From positions 372,001 to 436,000 of the forward strand of contig NZ_JARQZP010000007.1 of assembly GCF_029589055.1 (NCBI RefSeq): a DNA stretch of 64,000 nucleotides, in the 5' to 3' direction. The notes below the pieces were generated by a model that was not told the DNA's origin, did no database searches, and saw nothing but the letters and a program-made list of their open reading frames with translations. Of the stretch, positions 7,386-17,339 are shown piece after piece. The stretch comes from Vibrio hannami. Its GTDB lineage: Bacteria; Pseudomonadota; Gammaproteobacteria; Enterobacterales; Vibrionaceae. Position numbers and translations under genes: made by a program. Every line of letters begins with the position of its first letter. Position 1 is the first letter of the stretch.

Positions 7386-8867
7386 ATGAGTCAAAATATT
7401 ACAGACAAAAAACCAGACAAGTTAGAAAAAGATAAAAATAACTTTATCGCGGCCAAAACGATACCGGCTAGCTTCATTGTTATCGTCGCTGCGGTTTTGT
7501 GGCAATTAGAACCTCCACAAGGATTGGAACTCACTGCTTACCATACAGCCATCGTTTTCATTGGAACAATAGCAGCAATTGTTGCCAATGTTCTGCCAAC
7601 AGGAGCTGTAGCTGTTATTGGTCTCGCAGTCTACGCTGTACTTAGGCCGGGAGGAGAAGCCAGCGCAAAAGTTGCCATAACTAGTTCACTCAGCCACTTT
7701 GACAACTCTCTCATCTGGCTAATCATCGTTGCTTTTATGATCGCTCGGGCATTTTCAAAAACCGGGCTCGGAAGACGTATCGCACTATTGCTGCTTAGTA
7801 AGTTCGGACAGTCGTCTCTTCGGGTGGCGTATTGTCTGGGTATAGCTGATTTTCTTATTGCGCCAGCTACTCCGAGTAATACTGCCCGTTCGGCAATTGT
7901 ATCTCCTATCGCAGACTCATTAGCGAAAACCATTAATAAGTCTGATACCAGGTTAGGCAAGTATTTTATATCCAGCGTGAGTGCGATGAATGATGCATCG
8001 GCCATCGGTTTCCAAACAGGATTTGCAGGTAACCTTGCTCTGGTGGGTATCGCTTCTGCTGTGGCGGGTGTGACTCTTACTTTTGCTGATTGGGCGTTTT
8101 ACTTACTCCTTCCTGCGCTGGTGATCCTGTTGGTTGTCCCATTTGTTTTATATAAAGTGATATCCCCTGAAACAAAGAAAACGCCGGAGGCGCCTGAGTT
8201 TGCCAGAAAAGAGCTTGGAAAAATGGGTGCAATCTCCTTAGCAGAGTGGAAGTTGGTGGGGGTGTTTGTTGGCTTAATAGTCATGTGGGTTGGAGGCAAA
8301 ACATTCGGATTACACTCAACGACTTCCGCTTTTGTTGGTTTGTCTGCGCTATTAGTTATGGGTGTTCTAAGCTGGAATGATATTAAATCAGAGAAAGGCG
8401 CATGGGATACGTTAATTTGGTTTGCTGTACTTATGGGGATGGCAAGCAAACTCAAAACACTGGGCTTTACTGGGTGGGTGGCAGACATAGTATCTGCAGC
8501 TCTTTCAGGTGGATTGGAAGGGGCATCATCAACCATGTTTCTTGTGGCGATGATGTCGTTTTACCTGTTTACTGCTTACTTCTTTGCATCAGGAACGGCA
8601 AAGGTTGTGGCGTTGGGTCCTGTGATTATTGGTGCTTTGATGACACTCGGAGTATCGCCATTAGTTGCGGTACTTGCTGTTGCTGGTATCACTAATCTGG
8701 GCTGTAACCTGAGTACCTACAGTCATGCCCGTAATCCTTTATTAATTGGGTATGGCTATCATACTGACAGCGAATGGATGAAATATGGGCTAGTAATTTC
8801 AGTCGTAGGAGCAGTATTGTTTATGACTGTTGGAATACTCTGGTGGAGTGTTTTAGGATTAATGTAA
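7386..8867 (+). CDS. Anion permease of the DASS/CitT-like family
   Basis: Inner-membrane transporter of about 493 residues with roughly 12 hydrophobic segments. It resembles the divalent anion:Na+ symporter (SLC13/CitT) group: PATPSNTARSAIVSPIADSL matches the substrate-binding SNT motif, and TNLGCNLSTYSHARNPLL is the second, inverted-repeat counterpart. The substrate is likely a di- or tricarboxylate and could be sulfate; it cannot be fixed from sequence. The start is uncertain: GTG/ATG codons at 7374–7386 are all in frame, and MSQNITDKK at 7386 is chosen. It is convergent with the DUF3360 gene and shares its terminator. Confidence 0.85.
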   Translation: MSQNITDKKPDKLEKDKNNFIAAKTIPASFIVIVAAVLWQLEPPQGLELTAYHTAIVFIGTIAAIVANVLPTGAVAVIGLAVYAVLRPGGEASAKVAITSSLSHFDNSLIWLIIVAFMIARAFSKTGLGRRIALLLLSKFGQSSLRVAYCLGIADFLIAPATPSNTARSAIVSPIADSLAKTINKSDTRLGKYFISSVSAMNDASAIGFQTGFAGNLALVGIASAVAGVTLTFADWAFYLLLPALVILLVVPFVLYKVISPETKKTPEAPEFARKELGKMGAISLAEWKLVGVFVGLIVMWVGGKTFGLHSTTSAFVGLSALLVMGVLSWNDIKSEKGAWDTLIWFAVLMGMASKLKTLGFTGWVADIVSAALSGGLEGASSTMFLVAMMSFYLFTAYFFASGTAKVVALGPVIIGALMTLGVSPLVAVLAVAGITNLGCNLSTYSHARNPLLIGYGYHTDSEWMKYGLVISVVGAVLFMTVGILWWSVLGLM

Positions 8868-8879
8868 CCTTAACAAAAA

Positions 8880-8903
8880 GGGCACTGATATTTATCAGTG
8901 CCC
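8880..8903. terminator. Bidirectional terminator between permease and DUF3360 gene
   Basis: GGGCACTGATA pairs perfectly with TATCAGTGCCC around two bases (effectively a four-base loop). A-rich sequence precedes it, which would give a U-run for the minus-strand gene. Confidence 0.8.
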
Positions 8904-8933
8904 ATATATGAAAGTGGTATCTCGGTTTAGATA

Positions 8934-10391
8934 TTAATTACCAAGAATCGCAGGAATACCTGGTAGCTGGCCTACTAGTGCTAGTGAACCAACACAGATA
9001 ACGAAAGCTGCACCCGGAATCAGATACTTATCTTTTGCGGATAGCTCTTTAGCGCGCTCGTGGTCACCGATTAGGCCCATGTTGTCTAGTAGCATTGTTG
9101 TTGCCCAGCCAAATACAGGGTTTACAAATGCACATGCGAAGATACAGATACCAGCACTTAGAGAATCTTTGTGCTTGTGAATCATCTGCATCCCTGCTTC
9201 AAGTAGTGGTAGGAATACACCAACGATAAGTGCAACACGAAGCACAGGTTCCCACATTGCAAGGTCCATTGGGTAACCAATAACCGCTGCTGCGATACAC
9301 ATGATACCAGTCAGTAGTGCACCACCTGGAATTGGGCGTTTCGCGATAGCTGCCGGGATCATGTACGTACCCCATGATGAAGCCAGGTTACCACCACCTA
9401 AGAATGAACCCACACCCTGGCGGATAGAAGCAACCATCATAGTGTCATCCACGTCCATCAGCACGCCCTTTGCTTCTTTCGGGTAGTTCAGCTCCTGGAA
9501 TACACGGTGACCAAGGTAGTCTGGTGACCACATAGCCACTGCCAGCAGAGCAAATGGTGTTACCGCAATAAAGTGCTGTAGGTTGGGCCAACCCATCTGC
9601 CAGCCTGTGTCCTCCCCCCACCAGTAGAATGGGCTGAAGTGTGGTAGGCCCGGCTCAGTGGTGAACTGGAACTCAGCACCTAGCAAATAGGCAATGATAC
9701 CTGCAATCAGAGAACATAGCGGGATAGCCAACCAGCGTTTGTTAATCTTAGCCAGGTAAGCATATACCGCTAGGGTTACACCGATTACCGCAAACGATAT
9801 GTAGCCCTGGTCGGTGCTTGCAGCCCATGCTTCGGTCTTGTTGATCTGACCAATCAGACCCACCGCACCCAGGTAGATAAGCAGGCCGCCCCGCACACCT
9901 ACGCCAGTTAGCGTCATTAGCTTCGAGCCGCCTTTGGTGTAGGCCAGAGCCAAACCAAACAGACATACCATAATACCGAGCGCGAGCGGGTGTCCGCCGG
10001 CCGCAGCAATAAGGGGTATCAAGGGGATCATCGGACCGTGGGTACCGGCCAGGTTAGAGTTAGGATTTAAGATAGCTGAGAACAGGATTACAAATAGGGC
10101 ACCAGCGATCAGTAGTTCATAGCGCACGTTTTCTGCCACAAACTCTGGCGACAGGCCAAACTGTGCAGCGAATACTGCAACCATCGCCGCCACCATAACC
10201 ACCTTACCGATTGTCGCCGCTAGTGCTGGTATTAAGTCTTCTAGCTCGACACTGTAGTCACGCGAAGGTAAATGAATACCCCAGCGATTAAAGCGCATGA
10301 TCTTTAGATCATGGTTTAGAAACTCTTCTCGAGTCTCAAACTCTTGCGCCTTTCGACGCATATCTCTGTAAAACTTCTTATTTTTTGACAT
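8934..10391 (-). CDS. DUF3360 family multi-pass membrane protein (putative transporter)
   Basis: A protein of about 485 residues with a charged cytoplasmic N-terminus (about 55 residues, KKFYRDMRRKAQEFETREEF) followed by roughly 11–13 hydrophobic segments. It resembles the DUF3360 family seen in vibrios. Segments such as NSNLAGTHGPMIPLIP and QGVGSFLGGGNLASSWGTY are reminiscent of permeases of the SulP/NCS2 fold, so an ion or solute transporter is likely, substrate unknown. ATG 10391 is chosen because AAAGGA lies at a workable distance; the ATG at 10400 is too close to it. The gene is divergent from the Cache–PAS–DUF294 protein, which may sense or control its activity. Confidence 0.82.
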   Translation of the reverse strand: MSKNKKFYRDMRRKAQEFETREEFLNHDLKIMRFNRWGIHLPSRDYSVELEDLIPALAATIGKVVMVAAMVAVFAAQFGLSPEFVAENVRYELLIAGALFVILFSAILNPNSNLAGTHGPMIPLIPLIAAAGGHPLALGIMVCLFGLALAYTKGGSKLMTLTGVGVRGGLLIYLGAVGLIGQINKTEAWAASTDQGYISFAVIGVTLAVYAYLAKINKRWLAIPLCSLIAGIIAYLLGAEFQFTTEPGLPHFSPFYWWGEDTGWQMGWPNLQHFIAVTPFALLAVAMWSPDYLGHRVFQELNYPKEAKGVLMDVDDTMMVASIRQGVGSFLGGGNLASSWGTYMIPAAIAKRPIPGGALLTGIMCIAAAVIGYPMDLAMWEPVLRVALIVGVFLPLLEAGMQMIHKHKDSLSAGICIFACAFVNPVFGWATTMLLDNMGLIGDHERAKELSAKDKYLIPGAAFVICVGSLALVGQLPGIPAILGN

Positions 10392-10781
10392 TATTGTCAT
10401 TCCTTTAGGATTTCGAGTTTCACCAAATCCATTCAGGTTCCACTTGCGTTTGATATACCGGCCTTCGACCAGTACGAGACGACATCCCAGACGCTACCAA
10501 ACATCTCTATTATTCAATAAAGAGGGAAAATGAAGGTTGGCTATGCTCGTTGGTGAAAACAGGAAGGTTTATGACCTTCCTGATTAGAATCTATTCACTT
10601 AATATCACTAATTTTAGAAAAGGCATTAGTGAAAATTATTGATTTAGGTTAATTTATCAAAAATAGTTTAGTTTAGGGCGGTTCTTTTGTACAAACTTGT
10701 TACCAACCGCACATTTTTGACTGGTTTATCAATATAGTTTTTATTGTGTTTACGGCGTTTATTCGAGGGTGGAATTCCTTA
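10392..10781. other. Divergent intergenic region, DUF3360 / DUF294 genes
   Basis: About 390 bases between two divergent genes, presumably holding both promoters. A perfect hairpin, CAGGAAGGT / ACCTTCCTG, lies at 10560–10582 without a U-run. No recognised riboswitch or operator is seen. Confidence 0.5.
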
Positions 10782-13340
10782 ATGAAAATATCTGACCATG
10801 CTGATCGTACAGAGCAACTTTTTGGAATTCGGGCCGAAGACATACACAGGTGGATAGATGGTTTTTTCGACTATAACGGGGTTGGACACGTTTCAACGAT
10901 GGCAAAAAATATTGGCTATGACCCCTATGATCACCGACGTTTCCGCCATTGTAGAGAAGGGTTGTCGGAAGCCATTAGAGAGTTCGGTGATAAATACACC
11001 AGTCAGCAAATCAAAGATGTTTTCGAAACCCATATAAGGGATGATTACGATGGCTACCTGCCATCGCGTGCCGATTTTGAGAATGGCACGTTTACTGCGA
11101 AATATCATGATGCCGTTCATGGTGAAGAACATATCGATGTTCTTGATGCTAATGAGTTAGCAGACTATTTCAATGGTCTTCATTCTTCACAACAAGAAAA
11201 ACAACCAACATTTAATAGCTTTAGTCTTCGAATTGTTCTTCCGACTACGGTGGCTATTTTCTTGTTTATTACGGCTATCATATACGTAATTCTTCCTCTA
11301 GTTGAAGATTCAATGCTGGGACAGAAACGTCAGATGCTTAAAGAGCTTACCTCTACCGCTGTCAGTATTGTTGATAGCTATGTCGCTCTCGAACAACGTG
11401 GCGTTCTTAGCCTTGAAGATGCTCAGGAGCAGGCCGCGACGGATATTAAAGCGATGCGATATGGTGCGGAAAATAAAGATTATTTCTTTATTACAGATAT
11501 GTACCCGAGAATGATAATGCACCCTTATCGTAGCGATTTAACCGGGCAAGATCTTACTAACTATACCGACAGTGAAAATACTACCGGGTTTCCGGTGTTT
11601 GCTGAGATCACTAAATTAGTCAAATCATCACAGCATGGATACCTAGAATATCAATGGCAGTGGAAAGATGATCCGAATATCACCGCACCCAAAATGACTT
11701 ACGTCGAAGGGGTTGAGGAATGGCAGTGGATTATAGGTACCGGCGTCTATTTTCAGGATGTTCAGGAGGGTATTGATCGCCTAGAAAGTATTCTCTATCG
11801 AGTGTTTTTTGCCATCACTTTGGGGCTGGTAGCCTTGATGGGATACGTTATCTCGCAGTCTAAAGTTATCGAAAATCGCAAAAAACGTGCCGAACTGGCG
11901 TTACATGAAGCGAAAGATCGTTATCGTGCTCTGGTTGAGTCATCGAATGAAGGTTATATCCTTGAGGCCGATGGAAAGATTATCTTCTCTAATAGCAGGC
12001 TGCATCAATTGCTTGGCTATACCGATACCGAACTGAAGTCTCATTCTATATGGAAAAGCCTGTTCTCTGATAGCCCTCAAAATACAGAGGTTTTACACCA
12101 CCTATTGCAGCTATTTAACCATGAAAGTGAGCCTGGAGAGTTTGAAGCTCAGCTACAAACCAAAGGTGGCAAGAAGATAGACATTATCCTGAGCACATCC
12201 CGAATTTTCCTTTCGGAAAAGCTTGGGCATGTTATCTCATTCCGTCCGATTGTACGGAAGATATATGGTGGTAGCTTCGGCCCGATTAATCAAATCAATA
12301 GATACCAGGCACTCAGTGGAAGCCTTGTGGTAGAAATAGAGCAAGGAGACAGCCAGGGGCAGGTGGTTGAATCATTGAATCAGCTTCCTGATCTCATTAG
12401 AGAGATGATCGAAACAGGAACGCGTCCGGATTACCTACGCCGTTTGATAGGCAGCACTTACGATGCAGCAATTTGTCGGTTTATCGAACTAACTATCGAG
12501 GATATAGGTGAGCCGCCGGTGCCATTCTCGTTTATCTCATTTGGCAGTAACGCACGTCATGATATGACATTGTTTTCGGATCAGGACAACGCCATTGTAT
12601 TTAAAACACCTGATGATGCAGATTTAAAATCGACACGACGATACTTTTTACATTTGGCTGAAAAAGTCTGTGCTATGCTAAATCAAGCTGGTTACAAGTA
12701 TTGTGAAGGCTTGATTATGGCTTCAAATCACCAGTGGTGCTTAAGCCAAAAAGAGTGGGAAGAGAACTTTGATCGTTGGATAGATGAAGCGTCTCCTGAT
12801 TCCATTTTAGAGCTAAATGTATTCTTTGATATACGGTCAACCTATGGTGAAGCCGCGCTTGTATATGGAATACAGTCGCATATTCAGAAACTATTGCAGA
12901 AGCAGTCTGAGTTTCTACCTATTTATGCGGAAAACTGCCTGTCCTACCAAATTCCATTGAATACAGCTGATGAGATTCAGACCGAAAACTATGAGGGCAG
13001 GGCATCAATTAACCTGAAGGATTGCTTGCGACCAATGGAGATCTTCTGCCGAATCTATGCTTTGAAGCACGACATACGCGAAGTTAATACCTTGTCTCGT
13101 TTGAAGTGCCTGGCAAGAAGAGAAGAGATAGACGCTAAGACATTCAGGGAGATGGTGTATATATTTGACCATATCTGGCACTTGCGCTTTATGAACCAGA
13201 TCGTTGAATACACAGATTTACGAAAAGTGAACGATGTTCTGCCAATTAATGATCTGACGCCTCTGGAGCAAAAGAACCTAAAGAATGTTCTGAGCCGTAT
13301 TTCACTGTTCCACGAGAAAGTGCAGCGCGATTTTCTTTGA
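10782..13340 (+). CDS. Membrane sensor: Cache–PAS–DUF294 nucleotidyltransferase-like protein
   Basis: An 852-residue protein of unusual layout. Residues 1–145 form an unrecognised cytoplasmic domain rich in Asp/His/Arg. A membrane helix spans about 151–172. Residues about 185–335 form a periplasmic single Cache domain (DYFFITDMYPRMIMHPY and WQWIIGTGVYF). A second helix spans 340–358, followed by a PAS domain at about 375–490. Residues about 535–680 are a DUF294 nucleotidyltransferase-like domain with the signature FGSNARHDMTLFSDQDNA at 587–604 (GS and D-x-D type residues), and the DUF294 C-terminal helical domain reaches to 845. DUF294 is known in CBS-domain proteins near acetate permeases. 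Here it is fused to a small-molecule sensor and lies opposite a transporter gene, so a role in ligand sensing and transport control is inferred. ATG 10782 is preferred over GTG 10746. Confidence 0.85.
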   Translation: MKISDHADRTEQLFGIRAEDIHRWIDGFFDYNGVGHVSTMAKNIGYDPYDHRRFRHCREGLSEAIREFGDKYTSQQIKDVFETHIRDDYDGYLPSRADFENGTFTAKYHDAVHGEEHIDVLDANELADYFNGLHSSQQEKQPTFNSFSLRIVLPTTVAIFLFITAIIYVILPLVEDSMLGQKRQMLKELTSTAVSIVDSYVALEQRGVLSLEDAQEQAATDIKAMRYGAENKDYFFITDMYPRMIMHPYRSDLTGQDLTNYTDSENTTGFPVFAEITKLVKSSQHGYLEYQWQWKDDPNITAPKMTYVEGVEEWQWIIGTGVYFQDVQEGIDRLESILYRVFFAITLGLVALMGYVISQSKVIENRKKRAELALHEAKDRYRALVESSNEGYILEADGKIIFSNSRLHQLLGYTDTELKSHSIWKSLFSDSPQNTEVLHHLLQLFNHESEPGEFEAQLQTKGGKKIDIILSTSRIFLSEKLGHVISFRPIVRKIYGGSFGPINQINRYQALSGSLVVEIEQGDSQGQVVESLNQLPDLIREMIETGTRPDYLRRLIGSTYDAAICRFIELTIEDIGEPPVPFSFISFGSNARHDMTLFSDQDNAIVFKTPDDADLKSTRRYFLHLAEKVCAMLNQAGYKYCEGLIMASNHQWCLSQKEWEENFDRWIDEASPDSILELNVFFDIRSTYGEAALVYGIQSHIQKLLQKQSEFLPIYAENCLSYQIPLNTADEIQTENYEGRASINLKDCLRPMEIFCRIYALKHDIREVNTLSRLKCLARREEIDAKTFREMVYIFDHIWHLRFMNQIVEYTDLRKVNDVLPINDLTPLEQKNLKNVLSRISLFHEKVQRDFL

Positions 13341-13359
13341 TCGCTCTAGATCCTAGGTG

Positions 13360-14769
13360 TTAGGTTCCACAGAATGTTTGGTAATAACGGTCGCCATCTT
13401 CAGGTAGATCCTGATATTTCCTGGTGTTTTCAGACATTGTGTATGGATGCCGCAGTACAGACAGAAGTTCGTTGGCACTATCAGGTTTATCAAGTGTAAT
13501 ACATTCTTCTATAACCCGTTCTACGTGATGGTTACGAGGGATGACTAAGGGGTTAGCTTGCTTCATTCTTTCAAGCGAGATTTTATCTAGTCGCGTTAAC
13601 CAGTGGGTATGCCAGCCAGCAAGTTCCGGGTTGATAGTGCCGGGTTCATTCACTGAATGCATTAAATCAATAAAGGTTTGTGTGTAATCCAGCTTATTTG
13701 TTTCCATGATAGTTAAAAGCTGATCTGTGACTTCTTTATCTACTTCTCGGAGCCCGAGTTTGTTGGCCATCATTTGGTAGAACTGGCTATAGTAAAGTTC
13801 TGTTATCTCATCAATAAGTGGCTCAACTACCTTGACCGAAGAAGAAGTATCGGAAGCGATAAGTGGCAACAAGCTTTCGGCAAAACGAGTCATATTCCAC
13901 TGCATAATGGCTGGTTGATTACCAAAACAATACCTTCCCTGAGTGTCTATTGAGCTATATACCGTTCTAGGATCATAGGATCCCACCATTGCACAGGGCC
14001 CGTAGTCAATTGTTTCTCCTGAAATAGCCGTATTATCTGTATTCATCACACCGTGGATAAATCCGATACGCATCCATTCGGTAATTAAGGTGACTTGTTT
14101 TGCGATAACGGCTCTGATGAACGTTATGACGTAATCGGGGGCGTTGGTGTCAATTTCTGGAAAGTGGCGCTCGATGGTGTAGTTAGTTAAGCGGCGTAGA
14201 TTATCGATATTGCCCGATTGAGCATGATACTGAAACGTTCCTACTCGGATATGGCTGCTGGCTACACGGGTTACAACGGCACCGGGTTCAGGCCCTGTTC
14301 GCAACAGTGACTCTCCTGTCTTTACTACCGCTAAGGTTCTGGCAGTCGGGACTTTCAACGCGTTTAGAGCTTCGCTCATCACATACTCACGTATGGCTGG
14401 GCCCAGCGCACACTTACCATCTCCTCTGCGGGAAAAGCGAGTCCTTCCAGAGCCTTTTAACTGAATATCAACTAAACCACCGCTGCTTATTTCTAGCTCG
14501 CCGAGCAGGTGTGCTCTACCATCACCAAGTTGTGGATTGTAATGACCAAATTGATGACCAGCATAAGCCTGAGCGATAGGTATTGAGTTATATAAACGTT
14601 GATTTCCAGAAAAGTATTCAGAGGCGTTATTTTGTAAGTCGGCAGGCAATGACAGGCTTTGTGCCAGTGGATCATTCCACAAAAATAGCTCTGGGCCAGG
14701 AACAGGCTCTGGGTCTACTTGTTGGAAAAATTCGGTACCTAGCTTTCTGTATGAGTGCACTAGCTTCAA
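13360..14769 (-). CDS. selO: Protein adenylyltransferase SelO (YdiU)
   Basis: Pseudokinase-fold enzyme that transfers AMP from ATP to Ser/Thr/Tyr of target proteins, linked to the oxidative stress response. The 469 residues fit the family. Conserved blocks are AGHQFGHYNPQLGDGRAHLLGE, QLKGSGRTRFSRRGDGKCAL, the catalytic-loop-like GVMNTDNTAISG with DYGPC, and the C-terminal TFCGT, which in eukaryotic homologues carries selenocysteine in place of this kind of Cys. It is convergent with the DUF294 gene (20 bases between stops) and divergent from the Aer-like receptor. Confidence 0.96.
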   Translation of the reverse strand: MKLVHSYRKLGTEFFQQVDPEPVPGPELFLWNDPLAQSLSLPADLQNNASEYFSGNQRLYNSIPIAQAYAGHQFGHYNPQLGDGRAHLLGELEISSGGLVDIQLKGSGRTRFSRRGDGKCALGPAIREYVMSEALNALKVPTARTLAVVKTGESLLRTGPEPGAVVTRVASSHIRVGTFQYHAQSGNIDNLRRLTNYTIERHFPEIDTNAPDYVITFIRAVIAKQVTLITEWMRIGFIHGVMNTDNTAISGETIDYGPCAMVGSYDPRTVYSSIDTQGRYCFGNQPAIMQWNMTRFAESLLPLIASDTSSSVKVVEPLIDEITELYYSQFYQMMANKLGLREVDKEVTDQLLTIMETNKLDYTQTFIDLMHSVNEPGTINPELAGWHTHWLTRLDKISLERMKQANPLVIPRNHHVERVIEECITLDKPDSANELLSVLRHPYTMSENTRKYQDLPEDGDRYYQTFCGT

Positions 14770-14836
14770 ATCAACATCCTTATAAGTGAAATTTCCATTA
14801 AAAATATAAGGTTATTTCACAATTTGTAACAATTAT

Positions 14837-14863
14837 TTAAGAAAACAGTATACAAGCCGATAT
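14837..14863 (+). promoter_or_regulatory. Probable sigma-28 (FliA) promoter of the Aer-like gene
   Basis: TTAAGAAA, eleven bases, then GCCGATAT. The consensus is TAAAGTTT-N11-GCCGATAA, so the -10 matches 7 of 8 with exact spacing and the -35 keeps T..AAG. It lies about 130 bases before a chemoreceptor start codon, where flagellar sigma control is expected. Confidence 0.65.
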
Positions 14864-14995
14864 ACTTTTTTATACAGGGTAAGGTTAAAAGTTTTGAGTT
14901 AAATGTAAGCAATCATTAACGTAAATGCATTATATTTGTTATTAAAATAGATCGGGTTGCGGTCGATTTTCTGTTGTAGGAGTCCGAGTATCACC

Positions 14996-16609
14996 ATGAG
15001 AAATAATCAGCCAGTTACGCAAAAAGAACAAAAATTCAGAACACCTGAAGATTTAGTCTCAGTGACAGATCTAGATGGCAAAATTAAATATGTTAATGGT
15101 GCATTTCTTGAAATCAGTGGTTTCACGGAAGAAGAGCTGATAGGCGCTGATCACAATATTGTTCGCCATCCGGACATGCCTAAAGCCGCGTTTGAGGATT
15201 TGTGGAGCACAGTACGTTCTGGTATCGGCTGGAAAGGGATAGTAAAGAACCGTTGTAAAAATGGGGATCACTACTGGGTAAGTGCATTCGTAACTCCGGT
15301 ATTAAAAGGCGGACAGGTTGTAGGCTATCAATCCGTACGTTCTGAGCCAACCAGACAACAGGTTGCAGACGCAGAGAAGTTGTATGCAAAGCTTCGTCAG
15401 AATGAATCCCTGAAACTGCCTAAGCCTCCCTTACACAAACGAATATCGTTAAAAGCGACGTTTTTAACCACTACCGCTGTTTCACTGCTTTCACTATTAC
15501 TGGTACTGATTTCCAACCTCAATCAATCAAACTTGTTCAGCGTTAGCATGATTGTCATTGCAATGCTAAGTGTGGTGTTTACATGCTGGAAGTTCCTGTC
15601 ACACGTGTTGGCTCCAATTGATGAAGTACGCTTCTTTATGCGGGACATGGCCGGAGGAGACTACACCCAGCCCATTAACTCAGACCGTGAGGACGAAGTG
15701 GGTCGTACCATAATGGCCGTGAAGCTCTTGCAGGCTCGAAGCAAAACGATTCTTGGGCAAGTAATTGAATCTACCCAGGATTTAATTGTTTCTGTTGACC
15801 ATCTTTCTGCAAGCAGTCATGAGATGTTAGGTCATATGAAAAGCCAGGCATCAACGACAACTCAGGTCGCAACTGCGATGACAGAGATGAGTGCAACGGT
15901 AGAGGAAGTGTCTGGCAATGCGCAACAATCTTCAGACACAACAAATAGTGCGCAATCCACAGTCACCGACGGAGATGCCGTTGTGACCGATGCACTGCAA
16001 TCAATGCAAGTGTTTTCTGAAGAGTTAACCAAAACCACAGAGCAAATTAACCAGTTATCAGCAGATAGTGAGCAGATCAGCCAAATTACCGATGTGATTA
16101 GTGGTATCGCTGATCAAACCAACCTCTTAGCACTAAATGCCGCGATAGAAGCAGCGCGTGCAGGTGAAGCAGGCAGAGGGTTTGCTGTCGTTGCAGATGA
16201 AGTAAGAGGCCTCGCATCAAGAACTCAGGAAGCGACACAGGAAATTAGAACTATGCTGGATAACTTATCCAGTGGTATTCAGCACTCTGCCTCAACGATT
16301 GAGTCAAATAACGAAGAAGCTCAACAGGCTCTTGAGAAGGTCGCTTCTTCGCGGGAAATATTTGCTCAGGTTGCAGAAAGCATGAACCATATCAATGATA
16401 TGAGTATGCAAATAGCAACGGCTGCGGAAGAACAGGCTCTGGTTGCCCATGAAATGAGTCGCAACATCGAGAACATCAGTGACCATGCGACAGAAACAGA
16501 AAATGAAGCGGAAATGCTTCAGGTGAAGGTCACAAAGATGAATGAGAATGCCTTACACCTACAGGCACAGTTGAGTGATTTTGATTTAGGGAACTCGAAC
16601 GGGAAGTAA
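14996..16609 (+). CDS. Aer-like PAS-domain methyl-accepting chemotaxis protein
   Basis: Energy/redox chemoreceptor of 537 residues. The N-terminal PAS domain (about 15–110) is very like E. coli Aer: [17 protein letters not shown] and [14 protein letters not shown] contain the residues that hold FAD in Aer. Two closely spaced membrane segments lie at about 155–200, then a HAMP-like region, then the signalling domain with the conserved tip [19 protein letters not shown] and [15 protein letters not shown]. No pentapeptide tether for CheR is seen at the C-terminus. ATG 14996 follows TAGGAG by about a dozen bases; the frame is open further upstream but unlike Aer. Expected to report respiratory state to CheA. 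Confidence 0.93.
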   Translation: MRNNQPVTQKEQKFRTPEDLVSVTDLDGKIKYVNGAFLEISGFTEEELIGADHNIVRHPDMPKAAFEDLWSTVRSGIGWKGIVKNRCKNGDHYWVSAFVTPVLKGGQVVGYQSVRSEPTRQQVADAEKLYAKLRQNESLKLPKPPLHKRISLKATFLTTTAVSLLSLLLVLISNLNQSNLFSVSMIVIAMLSVVFTCWKFLSHVLAPIDEVRFFMRDMAGGDYTQPINSDREDEVGRTIMAVKLLQARSKTILGQVIESTQDLIVSVDHLSASSHEMLGHMKSQASTTTQVATAMTEMSATVEEVSGNAQQSSDTTNSAQSTVTDGDAVVTDALQSMQVFSEELTKTTEQINQLSADSEQISQITDVISGIADQTNLLALNAAIEAARAGEAGRGFAVVADEVRGLASRTQEATQEIRTMLDNLSSGIQHSASTIESNNEEAQQALEKVASSREIFAQVAESMNHINDMSMQIATAAEEQALVAHEMSRNIENISDHATETENEAEMLQVKVTKMNENALHLQAQLSDFDLGNSNGK

Positions 16610-16751
16610 AGGCGAAGCGTTAGGAAAGGGGTGAATGAGTTTTAGTTTAATAATTAAATGTGACTACTGTTGTTAAACTGACAATAACCTAACACTTACA
16701 TCTGTCTAACCGGTTTAATATTTGAACTCATTATTATTTCGGGGAAATTAT

Positions 16752-17186
16752 ATGTTGGCTTTTTATAGAAAGAAGCGTTGTATGGCAGGTGTAAGTGTCA
16801 CGTTGGAAATGCTTGGTATGGACAAGCGTGCAGCGATGGATACAGTGAGCTCATACCCGGAGTTTTTTTCTATTATTGATGAGCTTTCAAAAAAATTGCC
16901 TTCCAAACCGCGAGATATAATAGCTTCTCTTGTTTTAGTAGAACGTATGTTGCTCGAAGATAATGGTTCTCGTACAAAATTAACGAAATATCGTGATTTC
17001 CTGTATGAAGGATTCAAGCATCAACTCAAAAACCATAGCAATTGGAGAGAGATAGCTCATTACTATTGCGTTGCGATGAACCTGGTTGTAGGTGTTTATA
17101 TGCCTTCAAAAGAAGAGATAGAAGATCTGTTTGATCCAGAAGCTCTGGTTACTATTGATTATTCTGAAGAGCTATCATCTAGATAG
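16752..17186 (+). CDS. Hypothetical protein
   Basis: A 144-residue soluble protein not recognised. It is helical in appearance (LEMLGMDKRAAMDTVSS, PRDIIASLVLVERMLLED) with an acidic C-terminus. ATG 16752 is chosen because GGGGAAA lies eight bases upstream; an in-frame TTG at 16722 lacks such a site. It stands in the same direction after the Aer-like gene, 142 bases away, and before the dctP promoter region. A role in chemotaxis is possible only by neighbourhood. Confidence 0.65.
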   Translation: MLAFYRKKRCMAGVSVTLEMLGMDKRAAMDTVSSYPEFFSIIDELSKKLPSKPRDIIASLVLVERMLLEDNGSRTKLTKYRDFLYEGFKHQLKNHSNWREIAHYYCVAMNLVVGVYMPSKEEIEDLFDPEALVTIDYSEELSSR

Positions 17187-17212
17187 AAATAAAATGTTAC
17201 CTATGTGTAACA

Positions 17213-17245
17213 AATGACGCATTTAACTTGATTCAATGTGTCATT
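17213..17245. repeat. Imperfect inverted repeat between the hypothetical gene and dctP
   Basis: AATGACGCATT and AATGTGTCATT are inverted copies (10 of 11 positions) around an 11-base spacer. It could be a weak terminator of the upstream gene or an activator site for dctP, about 100 bases before the sigma-54 element. No U-run follows. Confidence 0.4.
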
Positions 17246-17339
17246 TCCCACCCATTATGATGTACATCCTTTCAGCTATTATTAAGTAAAACAGCCTACA
17301 GCCCTTTAGGTTGCTGGTTTGTTAATGTATTGTGGCGTT

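Noticed and set aside
10560..10582. CAGGAAGGT/ACCTTCCTG hairpin considered as a terminator
   Set aside because: No U-run on either strand, and it sits between divergent genes with nothing to terminate; noted under the intergenic region.
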